From Gordionus sp. m RMFG-2023 (Eukaryota; Nematomorpha; Gordioida; Chordodea; Parachordodidae), in the NCBI RefSeq assembly GCF_954871325.1, contig NC_088776.1, forward strand, positions 51,478,569-51,542,568: a stretch of DNA of 64,000 nt. Reading direction: 5' to 3'. Below, piece after piece: positions 1 through 11,885 of the stretch (the first letter of the stretch is position 1; every line of letters starts with the position of its first letter). The notes below the pieces were generated by a model that saw only the letters and a list, made by a program, of their open reading frames with translations, made no database searches and was not told the DNA's origin. Position numbers and translations under genes: made by a program.

Positions 1-1335
1 ATTTTTGATTACTTTCGGAGCTCCGTTTATATCCCTAGAGTTCTTTTCTCGCTGTTTGGCTAATCTGTATATTTTATTTTGCCCTTCTTTGGTATGTAGA
101 TCTTCGTACATGTCATCGTATGCCATAGATTTGGCCCTAGCCACCGCCTTTGTAGCTAATCTCTTGGATTTTTTGTATCTTGACTTGTCATCTGCATTTT
201 TGGATTTGTACCATATTTTATAAAGGGCTTTTTTCTCCTGTATAGTGGTTTGTACCTCTTGATTCCACCACCATAGTTCTTTGTGTGATTTGTTGCCACC
301 TCTTGTCAAGCCTAGCGTCGATTTTGCAGTGTCTATTAATCTGGATGAAAGGTCTGTCCATATTTTTTCACTGACTTGTGAGCAATTTATTGTTTCAATG
401 TTTGCATTGATTGCAAAGGCATCTGTCATTGTTTTTAATTTGCCCCATTTGATGCATGGTTCCAGTTTTATTTTATTTTGAGTGGATTTATTTGAGATTT
501 GTAAATCCATGATTAGTAGCTTGTGTTGCGCGGCGATATCTTCTCCTGGGATGACTTTGCAGTCTATTACATCTTTTAATCTTCTGCGAGAGATTAGCAT
601 GTAATCTATCTGTGTTTTCCTAGTACCACTTTCATATGTTATTAAATGACTATCTTTTTTCCTATAGTAGGTGTTGGTTAAGGCAAGGTCGAAGGCTTGC
701 GCAAATTTCAGTACGTGCTCTCCTTCATCATTTCTTTCTCCGTATCCAAAACCACCATGATGCCTTTTGTAGCTATCTCTTGCTTTCCCCACATGCGCAT
801 TTAAGTCACCACCAATTATGACTAGGTCATCCTTAGGGATTTCCATTACGGCTTCATCAAGGATAGCTCTAAAGTCATCTTTCTCTTCTTCCTTGCAACC
901 CGTTTGAGGAGCATATACTGATAGGATGTGTAGTATTGATTGACCAATGCAGAGTTTTATCTTCATTAGTCTATCAGAGATCCTGTTGACTTCTACAACT
1001 GAGGAGGTTAGATCTTGACTGAGGATGATGCCGACACCGTTCCTATTGCTAACAAGTCCATTATAGTACAATTTATACCCATCTCCAATCATCAAAGTCT
1101 TCTGTCCTTTCCATTTCGTCTCTTGTATGCACGCTATATCAACTTTTCTCCTGTTCAACATTGATGCCAATTCTCTCGTCTTACCTTTAAGCGTCCCAAT
1201 ATTCAAACTTGCCAGTCTTGTCTTCTTTGCTTTGACCTTTACTTTATTTTTCACAGGATGGAGGTCTACACCCTGCGCGTCGCATGGAGGGAACGCCCTA
1301 GCTTTCATATTCATATTTTCATTTGTGTCCTTCAT
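1..1335 (-). CDS. LINE ORF: AP-type endonuclease domain, partial
   Basis: The frame opens at the ATG at 1335 and stays open to the window edge. Its order of motifs is that of an apurinic/apyrimidinic-type endonuclease, which nicks target DNA for target-primed reverse transcription. Visible motifs in order are SLNIGTL, CIQETKWKG (the ETKW glutamate), NRNGVGIIL, SVYAPQTG, IIGGDLNAHVG, TRKTQIDYMLI and QHKLLIMDL. These cover the expected Asn, Glu, Asp, Asn and His catalytic positions. A basic linker rich in Lys and Trp follows, including KELWWWNQEV. The ATG at 1335 is the first one in frame after an in-frame stop about 100 bases upstream. Homology is from motif recognition; the clade assignment (RTE-like) is inference. 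Confidence 0.85.
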   Translation of the reverse strand, partial: MKDTNENMNMKARAFPPCDAQGVDLHPVKNKVKVKAKKTRLASLNIGTLKGKTRELASMLNRRKVDIACIQETKWKGQKTLMIGDGYKLYYNGLVSNRNGVGIILSQDLTSSVVEVNRISDRLMKIKLCIGQSILHILSVYAPQTGCKEEEKDDFRAILDEAVMEIPKDDLVIIGGDLNAHVGKARDSYKRHHGGFGYGERNDEGEHVLKFAQAFDLALTNTYYRKKDSHLITYESGTRKTQIDYMLISRRRLKDVIDCKVIPGEDIAAQHKLLIMDLQISNKSTQNKIKLEPCIKWGKLKTMTDAFAINANIETINCSQVSEKIWTDLSSRLIDTAKSTLGLTRGGNKSHKELWWWNQEVQTTIQEKKALYKIWYKSKNADDKSRYKKSKRLATKAVARAKSMAYDDMYEDLHTKEGQNKIYRLAKQREKNSRDINGAPKVIKN

Positions 1336-1479
1336 TTTGTTTATTGGACAGGTATCCTTAGCACCCGGCTGTCCAGGCCTGTCGGTGACCGGGGTGTCAT
1401 CTCTAAGCTCCGAAATTCATCATACCATATGTCTTTACACATCAGTCATCGAAGAAAAACTTGAAAGTTTTTATGGTTC

Positions 1480-1555
1480 TTACCAGGATTGAACCCGCGT
1501 CCTTGTTCATGCTCGTGTTTCCAAGCCTACATCTTACCCATTAGGCCACCCCGGC
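1480..1555 (-). promoter_or_regulatory. tRNA-like 5' end of the LINE with A-box and B-box motifs
   Basis: On the minus strand this 76-base stretch starts GCCGGGGTGGCC, contains an A-box-like TGGCCTAATGG and ends near a good B-box, GGTTCAATCC. Those are the two internal promoter elements of RNA polymerase III. The 3' acceptor side does not pair with the 5' acceptor side, so it is not a working tRNA gene. It sits exactly where the LINE begins and is probably a captured tRNA-derived promoter; alternatively it is a neighbouring tRNA pseudogene. Confidence 0.5.
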
Positions 1556-1560
1556 GATAC

Positions 1561-2226
1561 GATACTCGGAAAATATTCTTAATTAATTTGAAAATGGTAT
1601 TTGTTTTAAAAAGTTCCTTTTTAAAAAATTCATAGGAAAAGTTTCAATCGCTTAAAAAGCGTTCCAATCAATAAGGAAAAGTAAATATGTAAACAAAAAT
1701 TATTTCGATATATAGACGTTTAATTATATTAAGTATATAGTCAATTAGGTAGGTAATAATTCTATTTTTTCAGCAATCAGTCTTTTATATAAAATTAAAA
1801 ATAGGACATAAATTACGTCAGCTGAAGTCAGAATTAATAAAACTATCGTTCGTCCGAGGAAAATATCATGTTAAAAAATTTTGTCATTATTAACCATGTG
1901 ATTTATTAACGCCATCTATTTTTTAAATCTTTTAAATGATAATTTATTTTTATTGTGAAATACAATATATAAAGCTAAGATTAGAAAAAAATAATTGAAT
2001 AATTTACTCAATTTTTTTTAACAAATAAAACTTTATGATAATTTTTTATTAAAAAAATATGTTATTTTCAATTTAAAATTTAGAATATTATTTTTTAAGT
2101 TTTTCTAATCTAAGTTTCATTCTTATATAATATTATTACAAATCTAAATCTTATTCTTTCATAAATTGATAATTTTTTTCTAATATTAAGGAAAGATATC
2201 ACGAAAATATAATCTAAGGATAAGAC
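1561..2226. other. AT-rich sequence without a recognised feature
   Basis: Long A and T runs and no reading frame with recognisable content. I see no gene here. Confidence 0.6.
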
Positions 2227-2913
2227 TAGGGATGTACCCATATTTTTTATTCTGATCGGGCCAATATTTCTTCCATTTTAAAATATCGGTTATCGGTCAA
2301 TAGTATAAAATTTTTGGACCCGATAAAATGGCGTCTTAATTTAAAAAAAAATTATTTTTAATTACATAATAGATTTGTTTATTAATTATTATGTAAATAG
2401 ATTTATGTTATTATTAAATAAGTGATTCATCAATAAAAATATTTTATATGCTTTTAGATTCTTGAATATAAACTATAACTGATCATTATAATATGTTTAT
2501 GTTACTTATGTTATGGTGTATAATTAAATTATAGATGTCATACAATTAAAAAGTATATGAGATGAGTAGATGTATATAGTGAAAAAAAATCGGTCCATTT
2601 AAACAAATTTTTAAAAGCGGTTAACTCAAATATTTTAGCCAGAAAAATATTGCCTAAGCCTCAAGATTTAGTTAATAAATGTCCAAATCTTTGTGCCATC
2701 TATAAGCGAAATCTTCAGGTTTGTGTAAAATCTGGATAAAATACTGAGTTAGCCGTCAAATGGAGCAATTTTGCAACATTAATTAAAAATTAAAATGATG
2801 CATGTTTAAAGAATACAAAATCAGATATAATAACGGATCAGTAATCGTCCGATATTAATTTTATAGAAGAAATGTCGGGTCAGCCTCCAAAAAGTGGTAT
2901 CGGTACATCCTTA
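2227..2913. mobile_element. hAT-like non-autonomous element with TAGGGATGTACC ends
   Basis: The left end reads TAGGGATGTACC and the right end is its near inverse complement, GGTACATCCTTA. About 16 bases are inverted at each end, extending into a CCGATA or TATCGG motif. Nothing inside looks coding. Bases 2590-2770 contain a degraded copy of another repeat family seen at 36043-36265, so the element may be nested. The flanking octamers do not match, so a target duplication is not preserved. The hAT assignment rests on the terminal sequence only. Confidence 0.5.
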
Positions 2914-3339
2914 ATATATATATTAAGTTTATAATTATTAAATAATTGTGTTAACAATTTTTAATCATATTGCTATATTAATTTTTTTATAAATGTTTTA
3001 TATGTGTTGCATTATGCAAATGATTATTTTTAATATTTAAGCAAAAAAGAAAATATACTTGATATGAAATAAGTTAAAACATGGATGATCATTCAAAATT
3101 AAGAAATGTATCATAATTATATGAACAACAAGTATAGAAATTATATTTTGTAATATTATTATTCAAATTGAAAAGATTCTATTTTATGCATAGATATATA
3201 AAGCATGAAAAAAATCAGAAAATATTAATATAATTTTCTTATATAAGAAATTGTTAATTTAAAATAATTTTATTAATCGATTGTATTTTACATTAATTCA
3301 TTATATATTATCTTTAAATAAATCAATTATTCTCAACCT
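2914..3339. other. AT-rich sequence without a recognised feature
   Basis: AT-rich spacer between a short element and a retroelement fossil; no gene seen. Confidence 0.6.
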
Positions 3340-5070
3340 CGTAGTCCTTCTCTAACACCCACGACTCTTAAAAGTGGTGCCAGAGAGAGGAAAATATAAA
3401 ATAAAATTGAACCAGGTAGGAAAAGTTCACAAAGGAAAATTTAAGGTAAAAAATATTATAAATCAATGAAATATTTATGTTATAGGGTATTATTAATAAT
3501 TATAGTTTATATATATTCGTTTAATGTCAGTAGAATAATTAAACTTTTTTTAATTAAATTTTTATTAAGTACTCTGTAATGTATATTGCACAGATAAATA
3601 TGTGGAATTTTTTAACATTTTGTAAATAGTTCTTGTTTTGATGTTTTTAGTTTTTGCATTAAATACAACAGTAGGAAGATTTACGGCTTATATTAAAATA
3701 GATAGTAAAGAAGTAGAAAAATTGGGGAATTTAATAAGAGAAAAAGATAAGACAAGACCTATAGATAATTACCGACAGATAAGGTGCTATAGTTGTGGTC
3801 AGCCGGGTCACATGTCGTGACAGTGTGAATTAACCAAAAAATTTAAAATGTGCGAGATGTGGCAAGAATGGTCATGTAGCAATAAGATGTAGAATGAATA
3901 ATTTGATCATGAGATGTACTTAGTGGTCAAGAAGGACACACACAGGAAAGGTGTAAGAATTGACTAGAAAAGAATTTTGATTTTTATGATAATTTTGTTA
4001 ATAAATTTTTTTTAATTTTGTTAATTATAAATCATGTAATAATAATAGAAGTAGAGATAAGATGAGAGATATAAAGTGTAAATTTTGAAATATATAGAAC
4101 AAATAATATGATTGATGAAGAGGTACGAAATATAGAATTAGAAGGTTTTTTAAAGAGGAATATGCCCGAGAATTAATATAAAAATTAAGGAAATAGAAAT
4201 ATGTTTTTTATTGGATATAAGAGCGGAGATTAGTCTGATGAGTATAAAGGATTTCAATAAATTTTGGCAAGAAGAAGAATTTGTTGTAAGAAAAATAGGA
4301 GACAAACAATTAGATGGTAGCATTGTGAAAATTTTAGATTATAGGATAATGTTGCCTGGAATTAATAAAGATATAACTTTACGGATAACTACTTTAAAGA
4401 TCGAGCCAATTTTAGGTTGGTGTGACATAAAAACGATAGGTCCTATTTATAATTGGTGGAATTTTTTTAAAACAGTTTTTGAAATTAATGATACAAATAG
4501 CAATATAATAAAGAGTGATTTTGATAAAATTAAGTTACCTATGATAAAAGATAAAAACAAGATGTAGTTCTTGATAAACTTAGAAATCGATCTCCAGAAA
4601 TTTTGATTAGATATAGAGACAGAGAATAAAGTATGAAAAGATATTAAATTAATAGAGGTAACATCAGCTGAAATCAAAAAACTGATAATGGTGAATAAAG
4701 TAGAACAGGATGAGACTGTTGAAGAGAAATATAATAAGTACAAGGAAGTTTTTAAAAATTAGGTACTCTAAAAAATGTTGAAACAGATATAAAGTTATTA
4801 GAAAATTACCAGGCTAAATTTTGTGGATTAAGAAGATTACCGTTTTCTTGGATAGAAGAAATTGATAAGGAATTAAATAAATGGTTATAAGAAGGTATAA
4901 TACGGCCAATAGTGCATAGTGAATGGGCCACACCATTAGTCCCCATAAGAAAACCAGATAATAGCTTAAGTTTATGCTTAGATTATAGAATTTCATTAAA
5001 CCCTTGGATTATCACAGTAAGGTATCCTTTATCGAGAACAGAAGAATCATGGGGAAATTTTTATTATTAT
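3340..5070 (+). mobile_element. Fossil LTR retroelement of Ty3/gypsy type, broken
   Basis: This is an old remnant of an LTR retrotransposon. Its parts appear in the usual order: gag zinc knuckles around 3780-3880, an aspartic protease region around 4200-4300, and the beginning of reverse transcriptase around 4800-5070. The reverse transcriptase segment has the SEWATP and LDYR-type motifs of the Ty3/gypsy group. A segment near 3350-3380 may be the primer-binding region. It is clearly broken, with several interruptions, and ends abruptly after the start of reverse transcriptase. I could not find a pair of terminal repeats. By its decay it is old. Confidence 0.7.
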
Positions 5071-5497
5071 TATTTTTTTATTAATATTTTTTTTTTTTAT
5101 TCTTTAATTTCACAATAAAAACAAGACGTGTTCTATGAAGCTATTAAGTTAGGACTATTAAATCAGATACTAAATTATTAATCAATTTTTTTTTGTTCAG
5201 AGAAGAAATAGTTATTTTTAGATTTATAAATTTAAAGTAAGCACATAAAATTAAATATAATTTAATTGATACTCATATATATATAATATTGTTTTCAGTT
5301 ATTATAATTTTATTAAAATTATATCACAAAAATTACAAACAATAAAATAGTTAGGACTATCCATTAACATTAAGACATTTTAATTTATATTGGTTCTTTT
5401 CAAATTTGAGTTGATACTTTTTAAGAAAGCCCCCAAGACCAAAGTGTGATAGTTTTCAGCTAAAAACTTGATTTAGCCAATTTTTAGACGAATTAGC
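5071..5497. other. T-rich microsatellite and AT-rich spacer
   Basis: A run rich in TTATTATTATT and poly-T at about 5060-5100 borders the retroelement fossil. After that there is only AT-rich sequence up to the 3' end of the phosphatase-subunit gene, and part of it should be that gene's 3' untranslated region. No coding content seen. Confidence 0.5.
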
Positions 5498-6555
5498 TTA
5501 AATAGCTAAAATATAGTAATTACCAAACTTTACACCTAATTTATAAATATAAAACATGTTTTTTAAACCTATTTTAAATGTTTTTGATTCATTAAATTTT
5601 TCTTCTACAATGCTTAAAATAATTTCATGATTTTGGGGACTAGTTTTACAAGTTTCAGAATTTTCATTTGGGATATTTTTGACATCAGTAATTTGTTCAA
5701 ATATGGATGTTTCATATATCGATGAATTAATGTCCAAATCTTGTTTGATAATTTGTTCTGAGTGAGTATTATTTTTATTATCTTCATATAATAATTTTGA
5801 TATAGGACCTAAATCCTTATACTTTTCAGGAAAATTTATTTGTTTGTTTATATCATCTACATTTTCAGATCTTATATTTGAAAAGATGTTAAAAATTAGA
5901 TAGCATATACTTATTAATACTTTTCTTGATATATTGGTTCAATAACTGAAACAATCAATAAGTTCTATATAATTAGAAAGCATATTAAATATATTTCACA
6001 TTAAGTTGTAAACTTTTTCAAGTCCTCTAATAAATTTATCAATTGATTTATAATTTTTGGTTGGATCAATAATTAATTCAACTATTCTTTGAATAGTAAA
6101 TGGAGTCCTAAGTTTGAGTAAAAATAAAATCATTAACCTAAGTTTTACCCATCAAGTTCTTGGTAAAGATTCAATAATTGAGACCTCATTTCTTGATAAG
6201 ACAAATTTTCTAAGAATTTACTATCAATAATTTTGATACTGGGATATTTTAAATAAAATAAATCTAAAGCAGATTCTGTCTTGGAAATAATTAGATTTTT
6301 AATCATAGACCATGAAAAGCTTTATATATATAGTAGGGGGGTAATAATTTTTTAATATAATTACTAAGGTATTCCACTTTGGGAAACTAAGTTTAAATAT
6401 TCATCGAGATTTTTAGTTATAATTTTAGAATCGCTTTCGTTATACTCTATGATAATCATATAATAGAAATGTAAAGCTTAAATTTTACTCTTTAATTCAT
6501 CTGCAAAACATTCTGACATTTTAACAAATTCCTCCATATCCCGAAATATTATCAT
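5498..6555 (-). CDS. PPP4R2: Protein phosphatase 4 regulatory subunit 2 (PPP4R2) homologue
   Basis: A host gene of six exons: 6555-6489, 6446-6365, 6319-6149, 6107-6014, 5964-5921 and 5870-5498. All five introns are GT-AG, 42, 45, 41, 49 and 50 bases long, and every junction keeps the frame, giving 276 residues. The conserved N-terminal half is easy to see: [19 protein letters not shown] at residues 36-54, TPFTIQR at 108-114, [10 protein letters not shown] ending at 139, then LLIVSV. These match the PPP4R2 family core (human QWS, PFTIQR, TDKFLRG). The rest is an acidic, Asn/Ser-rich tail, shorter than in the human protein (about 417 residues). The family binds the PP4 catalytic subunit and helps direct it in DNA-damage recovery and at centrosomes. 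The start is the first in-frame ATG after an in-frame TGA; ATG 6537 is a possible alternative. Confidence 0.9.
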
Positions 6556-7299
6556 TCATTTTTTTGAATGGCATTCTATACAAAATTTTTATTAAATATG
6601 GCCTTCTTAAATTTCTTTTTTAAAAAGGAATAAAGTAGTTTATTATAATTTATAATATAGCTAAAGATGAAACAGTTAAACTTCTATTATATCGAAAATT
6701 AAAAAAAAAATTTGAACGTATTTTTCCAAACAAATTATATATTTTAAATTCATTAAGTCAAACATTATGTGTTTTTGCTTAACATGCATGGATGGAGGGC
6801 TATAACTATTATTTTAGGATAAATTTTTTAAATATTATTTATTAAATGATCTCATATCATTTAGATGTTGATTATAAATAGCATTTACTATAAATTAAAT
6901 TGATTTTTATATTGGAAGGAAAATTCTAATCATCTTGGGCTATTGAATTTATAAAACAAATGTAGTTCTCTATATTTAAGAATAAAGAAAAAATTTACTG
7001 CTCATAAGTGTTCTGAAATTTCTTTATTTGGGGTTACATAGATATGCACAAAAAATTGAGTAGATGTCTCATTGATGGGGGAGGGGGGGGGGGGCTTGAC
7101 CCTGTTTAGGGCATAGGAAGTATAAGTCGTTTCCCAAGGTTCGGGCATGCATCAAGATTCAATGGTAGCGAGGAAACTAAATGAAGAGAAACGTTCTAAA
7201 ATTTAATGATAAAATTTGATAAATGGATATAAAATAAGAATAAAACTATATATATTTAGATAAATAGATGTTATATTTGCGAGGAGGGTCGTCACTAGC
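6556..7299. other. Upstream region of the PPP4R2 gene; AT-rich with a G tract
   Basis: It should contain the promoter and 5' untranslated region of the minus-strand PPP4R2 gene, but I recognise no defined promoter motif. A run of 12 G lies at 7083-7094. No reading frame of interest. Confidence 0.5.
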
Positions 7300-7666
7300 C
7301 AGTGGCGTAGCTACGGGGGTGGTTTTCGGGTTTGGACCCCTCCCAAAGCAAAAATTTATTTTTAGATTATATGTTCAAAAGACTTAAAAGTGACTTTATA
7401 TCAAATATATGCCATCAATATTTATAATTTTCTGGTTTTGATGTTTGTGGAAGGATATTATATTACTATTGAAATTATTCTGGTAAGTCTTATTATAAAG
7501 TCATTGAGAATAATCAACTAATTTATAATAACATATTGATGCATTTAAAAAATATATTTATTATATATTATCGATGGTTATGATTTGTAAGATAAACCCA
7601 TCCGAAGGTCCTCCCCAAGTCTTTTATATGTATGGACCCTAAGGAAAATTCCTAGCTACGCCACTG
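7300..7666. mobile_element. Non-autonomous hAT element, CAGTGGCGTAGCTA ends
   Basis: A 367-base element with 14-base terminal inverted repeats, CAGTGGCGTAGCTA on the left and TAGCTACGCCACTG on the right. It is flanked by a perfect 8-base target duplication, TCACTAGC, at 7292-7299 and 7667-7674. The 8-base duplication and CAG-type ends are those of the hAT superfamily. There is no coding sequence inside, so it was mobilised in trans. The perfect duplication suggests a fairly recent insertion. Confidence 0.92.
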
Positions 7667-10600
7667 TCACTAGCCATTACCTCAGAAAGCTCAAAAAATT
7701 CTAAAATTATCTCTCTTTTAAGTAACATTAATTTTTTTTTTAAATTTAAGACCTATTTTTTCTAGTGGTATAAAAAATATTCAAAATTTTGATGACTCTT
7801 CAAATTTTTTAGGGAGCTCGAGCCCTTGCGCCCCTCCCCCTTTCCCGGTGATAATACTGTTTTTAGGCTAGAAATAAAAAATTGGTATAGACATATTTCT
7901 AAGAAATAACCAACGTGAAAAACAAATCGTCGCCCCTTAGAATTATATTATTCTATCTCCACTTTTTCCAACTTTACAGGAGAGTAAAATTCCTTATCTG
8001 TTTTAAATATTAGATATGCTTTCCTTTTTTTTTTAGTTTAAATATATCACTTAGTTTTATAAATACCATGATATATTTTTCAAAAAATCGTTTTATTATT
8101 ATTCTAAAATTGGAGGAATAAATACCAAATAGTATTTTAAGAAATATTTTTTCTTTAAATTATTTCTTTTTAAATTCAAAAAATATTATTGAATAATAAT
8201 TATATATGTAAACAAAACAACAGAGTAAAATTTTATTTTACAAATTTAAATATATTTTAATGGTCTGGATAAAAATAAATATATTATTTTAAAAAAATAT
8301 ATATATTCTTTTGTTTTTTGGAACAGTAAAAAATAAACAATCAGTTAAAATAACTTTTAAATCAGTTTACGTTAGACCTGAAAGTGTTTTAAGGTATCAT
8401 ATTTTATTATTTTTTGTAAATGGAATAATATAATTTTAACAATAAGAAAATGGAGATAGAATAATCTTATACTGGCTATAATTAATTTTATATTTTAAAA
8501 GTTTAAGATTCTTTTATATATCTTAAATTATATTTATAAAAAAATAATTATTTTTGTGGAATAACCAAATGAATATTTGTCATCTACCTTAATTACATGT
8601 TTCCCCATGGTTTGCATTTTTAAAACGATCTTAACATTATTCAGATATTCGGCCAGAGTATCCCCGGGTTAGGTATTCTAAAACTTTATTTCCGTCGATC
8701 GAAAAAAAAATCTCATCTCCAAGCATCATGTAATCTCATAAATTCATTAAATACAATGGTAATCAAAATATACCTCCTTTTTTCTGATGAATCTTTTATT
8801 CGCTATTCGCCTTCTTTCCTTTGAATAAATTTTTTTTTATTCATCTTATGTTTTTAAAGGCTTAGAGGGTTCGATTCAGTCTCAAAATGATTCCTACGAT
8901 TTATTAATTCAATTTATTTTTAAATAAAAAGAAATTTATAGATCATTAATTTTGAGTTCAAGAACAAAATTTAAGGAGGTATAAAATAGAAAATGGTATA
9001 TATATTATATTTATATCGGCAATAAAAAATACATTTTCAAAAAGATTGTTTTTTTCCCGTAATATAAAATAAATTCATATGAAACTATATTTTATTCAGG
9101 AGGGGAAAAAAATATAAAATATTTTTAATTTCGTGTATATATATATATATTTGTACAAAATCTTAGTAAATTATCAGGAACTAGGGTATATCAACTCGCA
9201 GAATAGAACCGTTGTAATATATTTTTTAAAATAATATTTAAACATTTTTGTGACAAATTTTTCTTCTTCAGTTCTAATTACAAAGCTGCGAGTGGTAAAC
9301 GAGTACGCTGCTTAGTGCATATAGTGAATGTTATTAAAAAAATTAAACGAATTATATTTATACTAAAATAAAATAATATCATACTAAAATGTTTATAAGG
9401 TAATATATTAAATAAAAAATGATATATTATTTAGTGATATACATAATCTAACTCCCTCCCCATCATAGTTAGAAAATTATAGTATTATCTTATTTGAAAG
9501 TTATTTACAAAATTATTTAATTTTTTTTGGTACAGATTTATAAAATAATATATATAATAAATATGTGATTTTTTGTATAAAATGATAATTATGTTGTTTT
9601 CAACAAGGTGTTTTGGGTATGATAGGCATCGATAATACGTGATAATGACTCTATTTTTATTGAGGAGATTCCGCATGCAGTCTATAATATAAATACATGG
9701 CTTATAAATTTTAAGAGCGTTTTAGTTTAAGAAATCTGAGCGTTTGGCGAAAAATTAAAATGATAAATATATCATTATAATTTATAGAATAATATATATG
9801 GGATATGGAATCAATGGGTTCGGAAACCCATCCTAGGGATCCGAGATTTTCATTTATTTGGAATCCTTTTTTTAAAAAAATATTATATAAAAATTAATGC
9901 TGTAAAGTCGATACCATTCGTTACTAGTTTCGAAAGATAAAGAGTTTTTTTGAGTAAAGGTAATGCAAAACGTTACTTTAAATTCTTCTACTAAAATTTA
10001 TTCCTTTATTATATTTTTTAGAATTTTATAAATAATTTAAGCCCAGTTTTTAATCAGATCAACCACCAAATACTTCATTTTTATTTTATTTATTAAATTT
10101 CTGTTGATAAATTTAATACAATTTAGGATAGTTTTCAATATTACTTTTAAAATTTTCAAAGAGATATAATAAAAAATTTCCATTTATTTTTAGCGATCAA
10201 AGAGAAACCATCCTTTGAACCTACTGAACTTGTTGTGTTGAGCTTATCTGATCAAAATTTTGAAAATCAATTATTGTTAAAAAATACAAAAAGAACTTAT
10301 CTTAATAATATAATATTTTTGTATAATTTAATTTTTTATTATCTATGGGGAAAAAATAAAATAAATAAAAAGAAAGAAAATTTATATAATTATTTAGAAA
10401 ATGATCAAGTAACGAGTAATGCGCTACTTTTTTTTGAATAGAGAGTAACGTGTTCCATTTTTCAAACATATCGAATTGTTTTTATGAAGTGACGTTTACA
10501 GCACTAAAAAAAGATTTCAAATAAAACGTAGGGATTCATAATACCCAGATTCTTGATCCCTATATATAATATATACATATACCTAACCTATATATAATTT

Positions 10601-11885
10601 ATACACTTTAAAATATGGATATTAGGAAATAATTTGACTAGTAAAACACTTGATAAAATTTTTATGTCCAAACTCTCAGAATATTCATATTTTTGAGAAA
10701 AGTTATTTTGCAACCCTCGATCTTTTTTAATATTATGCGCTGGAACGCTCTAAAATGGCCGTTGCCTTAGAAAAAAATAATATTAAAAGTGTTTGAAAAA
10801 GGGCAACTTATAACTAAATAAAATATCCATATTGATTCCTATTTTTTTTCTAACATGCAAAAGCCAAAAGAATGTAAATACATTGACTCTCTTCGCACAT
10901 CCTTTTTTCCCCCGTATTTATTTTTAATTATTCTCGCCTATAAACTTATTAATTTATTCTAAAATATATAATTAATTAAATTTACTGAATATTCGATAAA
11001 TTTGACAAATTTTTTGAGAACGGTAATCATCGGATCAAAAGATTTTGGTTCCGAAGGTGGAAAGTGAGAAGTTATGAGAAGAGTGTTTGCCTAAAAAAAT
11101 AAGTAATAAAGAAAAAAGTATTCATAATTTAAGGATTGTATTTCTAATTCTAAATTATGCAATATTTAACAACTTCAATATGTTGACTTGTCAGCGTAGT
11201 TAAAATTTTAATAAAAGACATTTGGTTTACCCCCCCCCCCCCCCACATCTATTGAAGGGAGCCAGGTTATATTTAAAAAATATTAATTTTAGCTATCTCA
11301 ACCCTTTTAATTATAGTCATTATTCAAGTAAAAAAGAATATGATATTATTTTAATTGTTCATTTTTTGAGGAATGGATATTACTTAAATATACAAAAACT
11401 TGCAATTTGCCAAAAGATGAATTTTCGTGCCCCACCCCCCACTCGATTGACTTGAAGTTGAAATGTATAATATTATGGTTCCTTGTCGGGAACATAAAAT
11501 TATTTTAAAATGTTTGTTGTGTAATTAAAAAATTAGCATAAAATAAGAAGCAAAATGAATTTATAAAATTATAAACGATATGAATACTATGAGAGCCAAA
11601 CTTCATTATTATGAACGAGACACCCCAAAAAGAGAGCTATGTAAGACGCCACTAAGCTGTATTCCATGTGTTCGCCCGCCTTGTGCAGAACTGAAAAGAT
11701 AGAATGTTTTGTGTTTATTAGTTTTTTAAATTTATTCCTTTTTTCCTTACATTCTTTCGTATGCTTTAAATAATAGTGTCTTTTCTCTCTTTTTGGTTTA
11801 AATAAGTTTTAGTTAAAGGTTAATAAAACAAAAAAAACCAAATAACAATGTAATTAAGTTTATCTTTAAATATCGTCGCAAAACC
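7667..11885. other. Long AT-rich intergenic region between PPP4R2 and WAPL
   Basis: No gene could be supported here. On the minus strand between about 8900 and 8520 there are short coding-like open segments, for example one containing DTLAEYLNNV and another containing GDEIFFSIDGNK. They do not join into anything I recognise and may be remnants. Around 10235-10300 the plus strand reads LSDQNFENQLLLK, like the tail of a hAT dimerisation domain, so this may be a decayed transposon. A run of 15 C lies at 11230-11244. The 3' untranslated region of WAPL lies in the last few hundred bases. Confidence 0.5.

Larger units (their letters stand above)
1..1555 (-). mobile_element. LINE retrotransposon, 5' part, RTE-like, runs off the left edge
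   Basis: This is the 5' part of a non-LTR retrotransposon read on the minus strand. It begins near 1555 with a tRNA-like segment, has a short leader of about 140 bases, and then an open reading frame that continues past position 1. Only the endonuclease and the following linker are inside the window; reverse transcriptase would lie to the left. The endonuclease resembles the RTE-type proteins often annotated as craniofacial development protein 2-like. The frame is unbroken over about 445 codons, so the copy looks young. The insertion-site duplication cannot be tested because the 3' end is missing. Confidence 0.85.

Noticed and set aside
1480-1555. Functional tRNA gene on the minus strand
   Set aside because: A-box and B-box are present but the acceptor stem does not pair and no sensible anticodon arm can be drawn; it is better seen as the tRNA-like head of the LINE.
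3340-5070. Flanking long terminal repeats for the retroelement fossil
   Set aside because: I looked for a repeated segment on both sides and found none convincing; the element is treated as an internal remnant.
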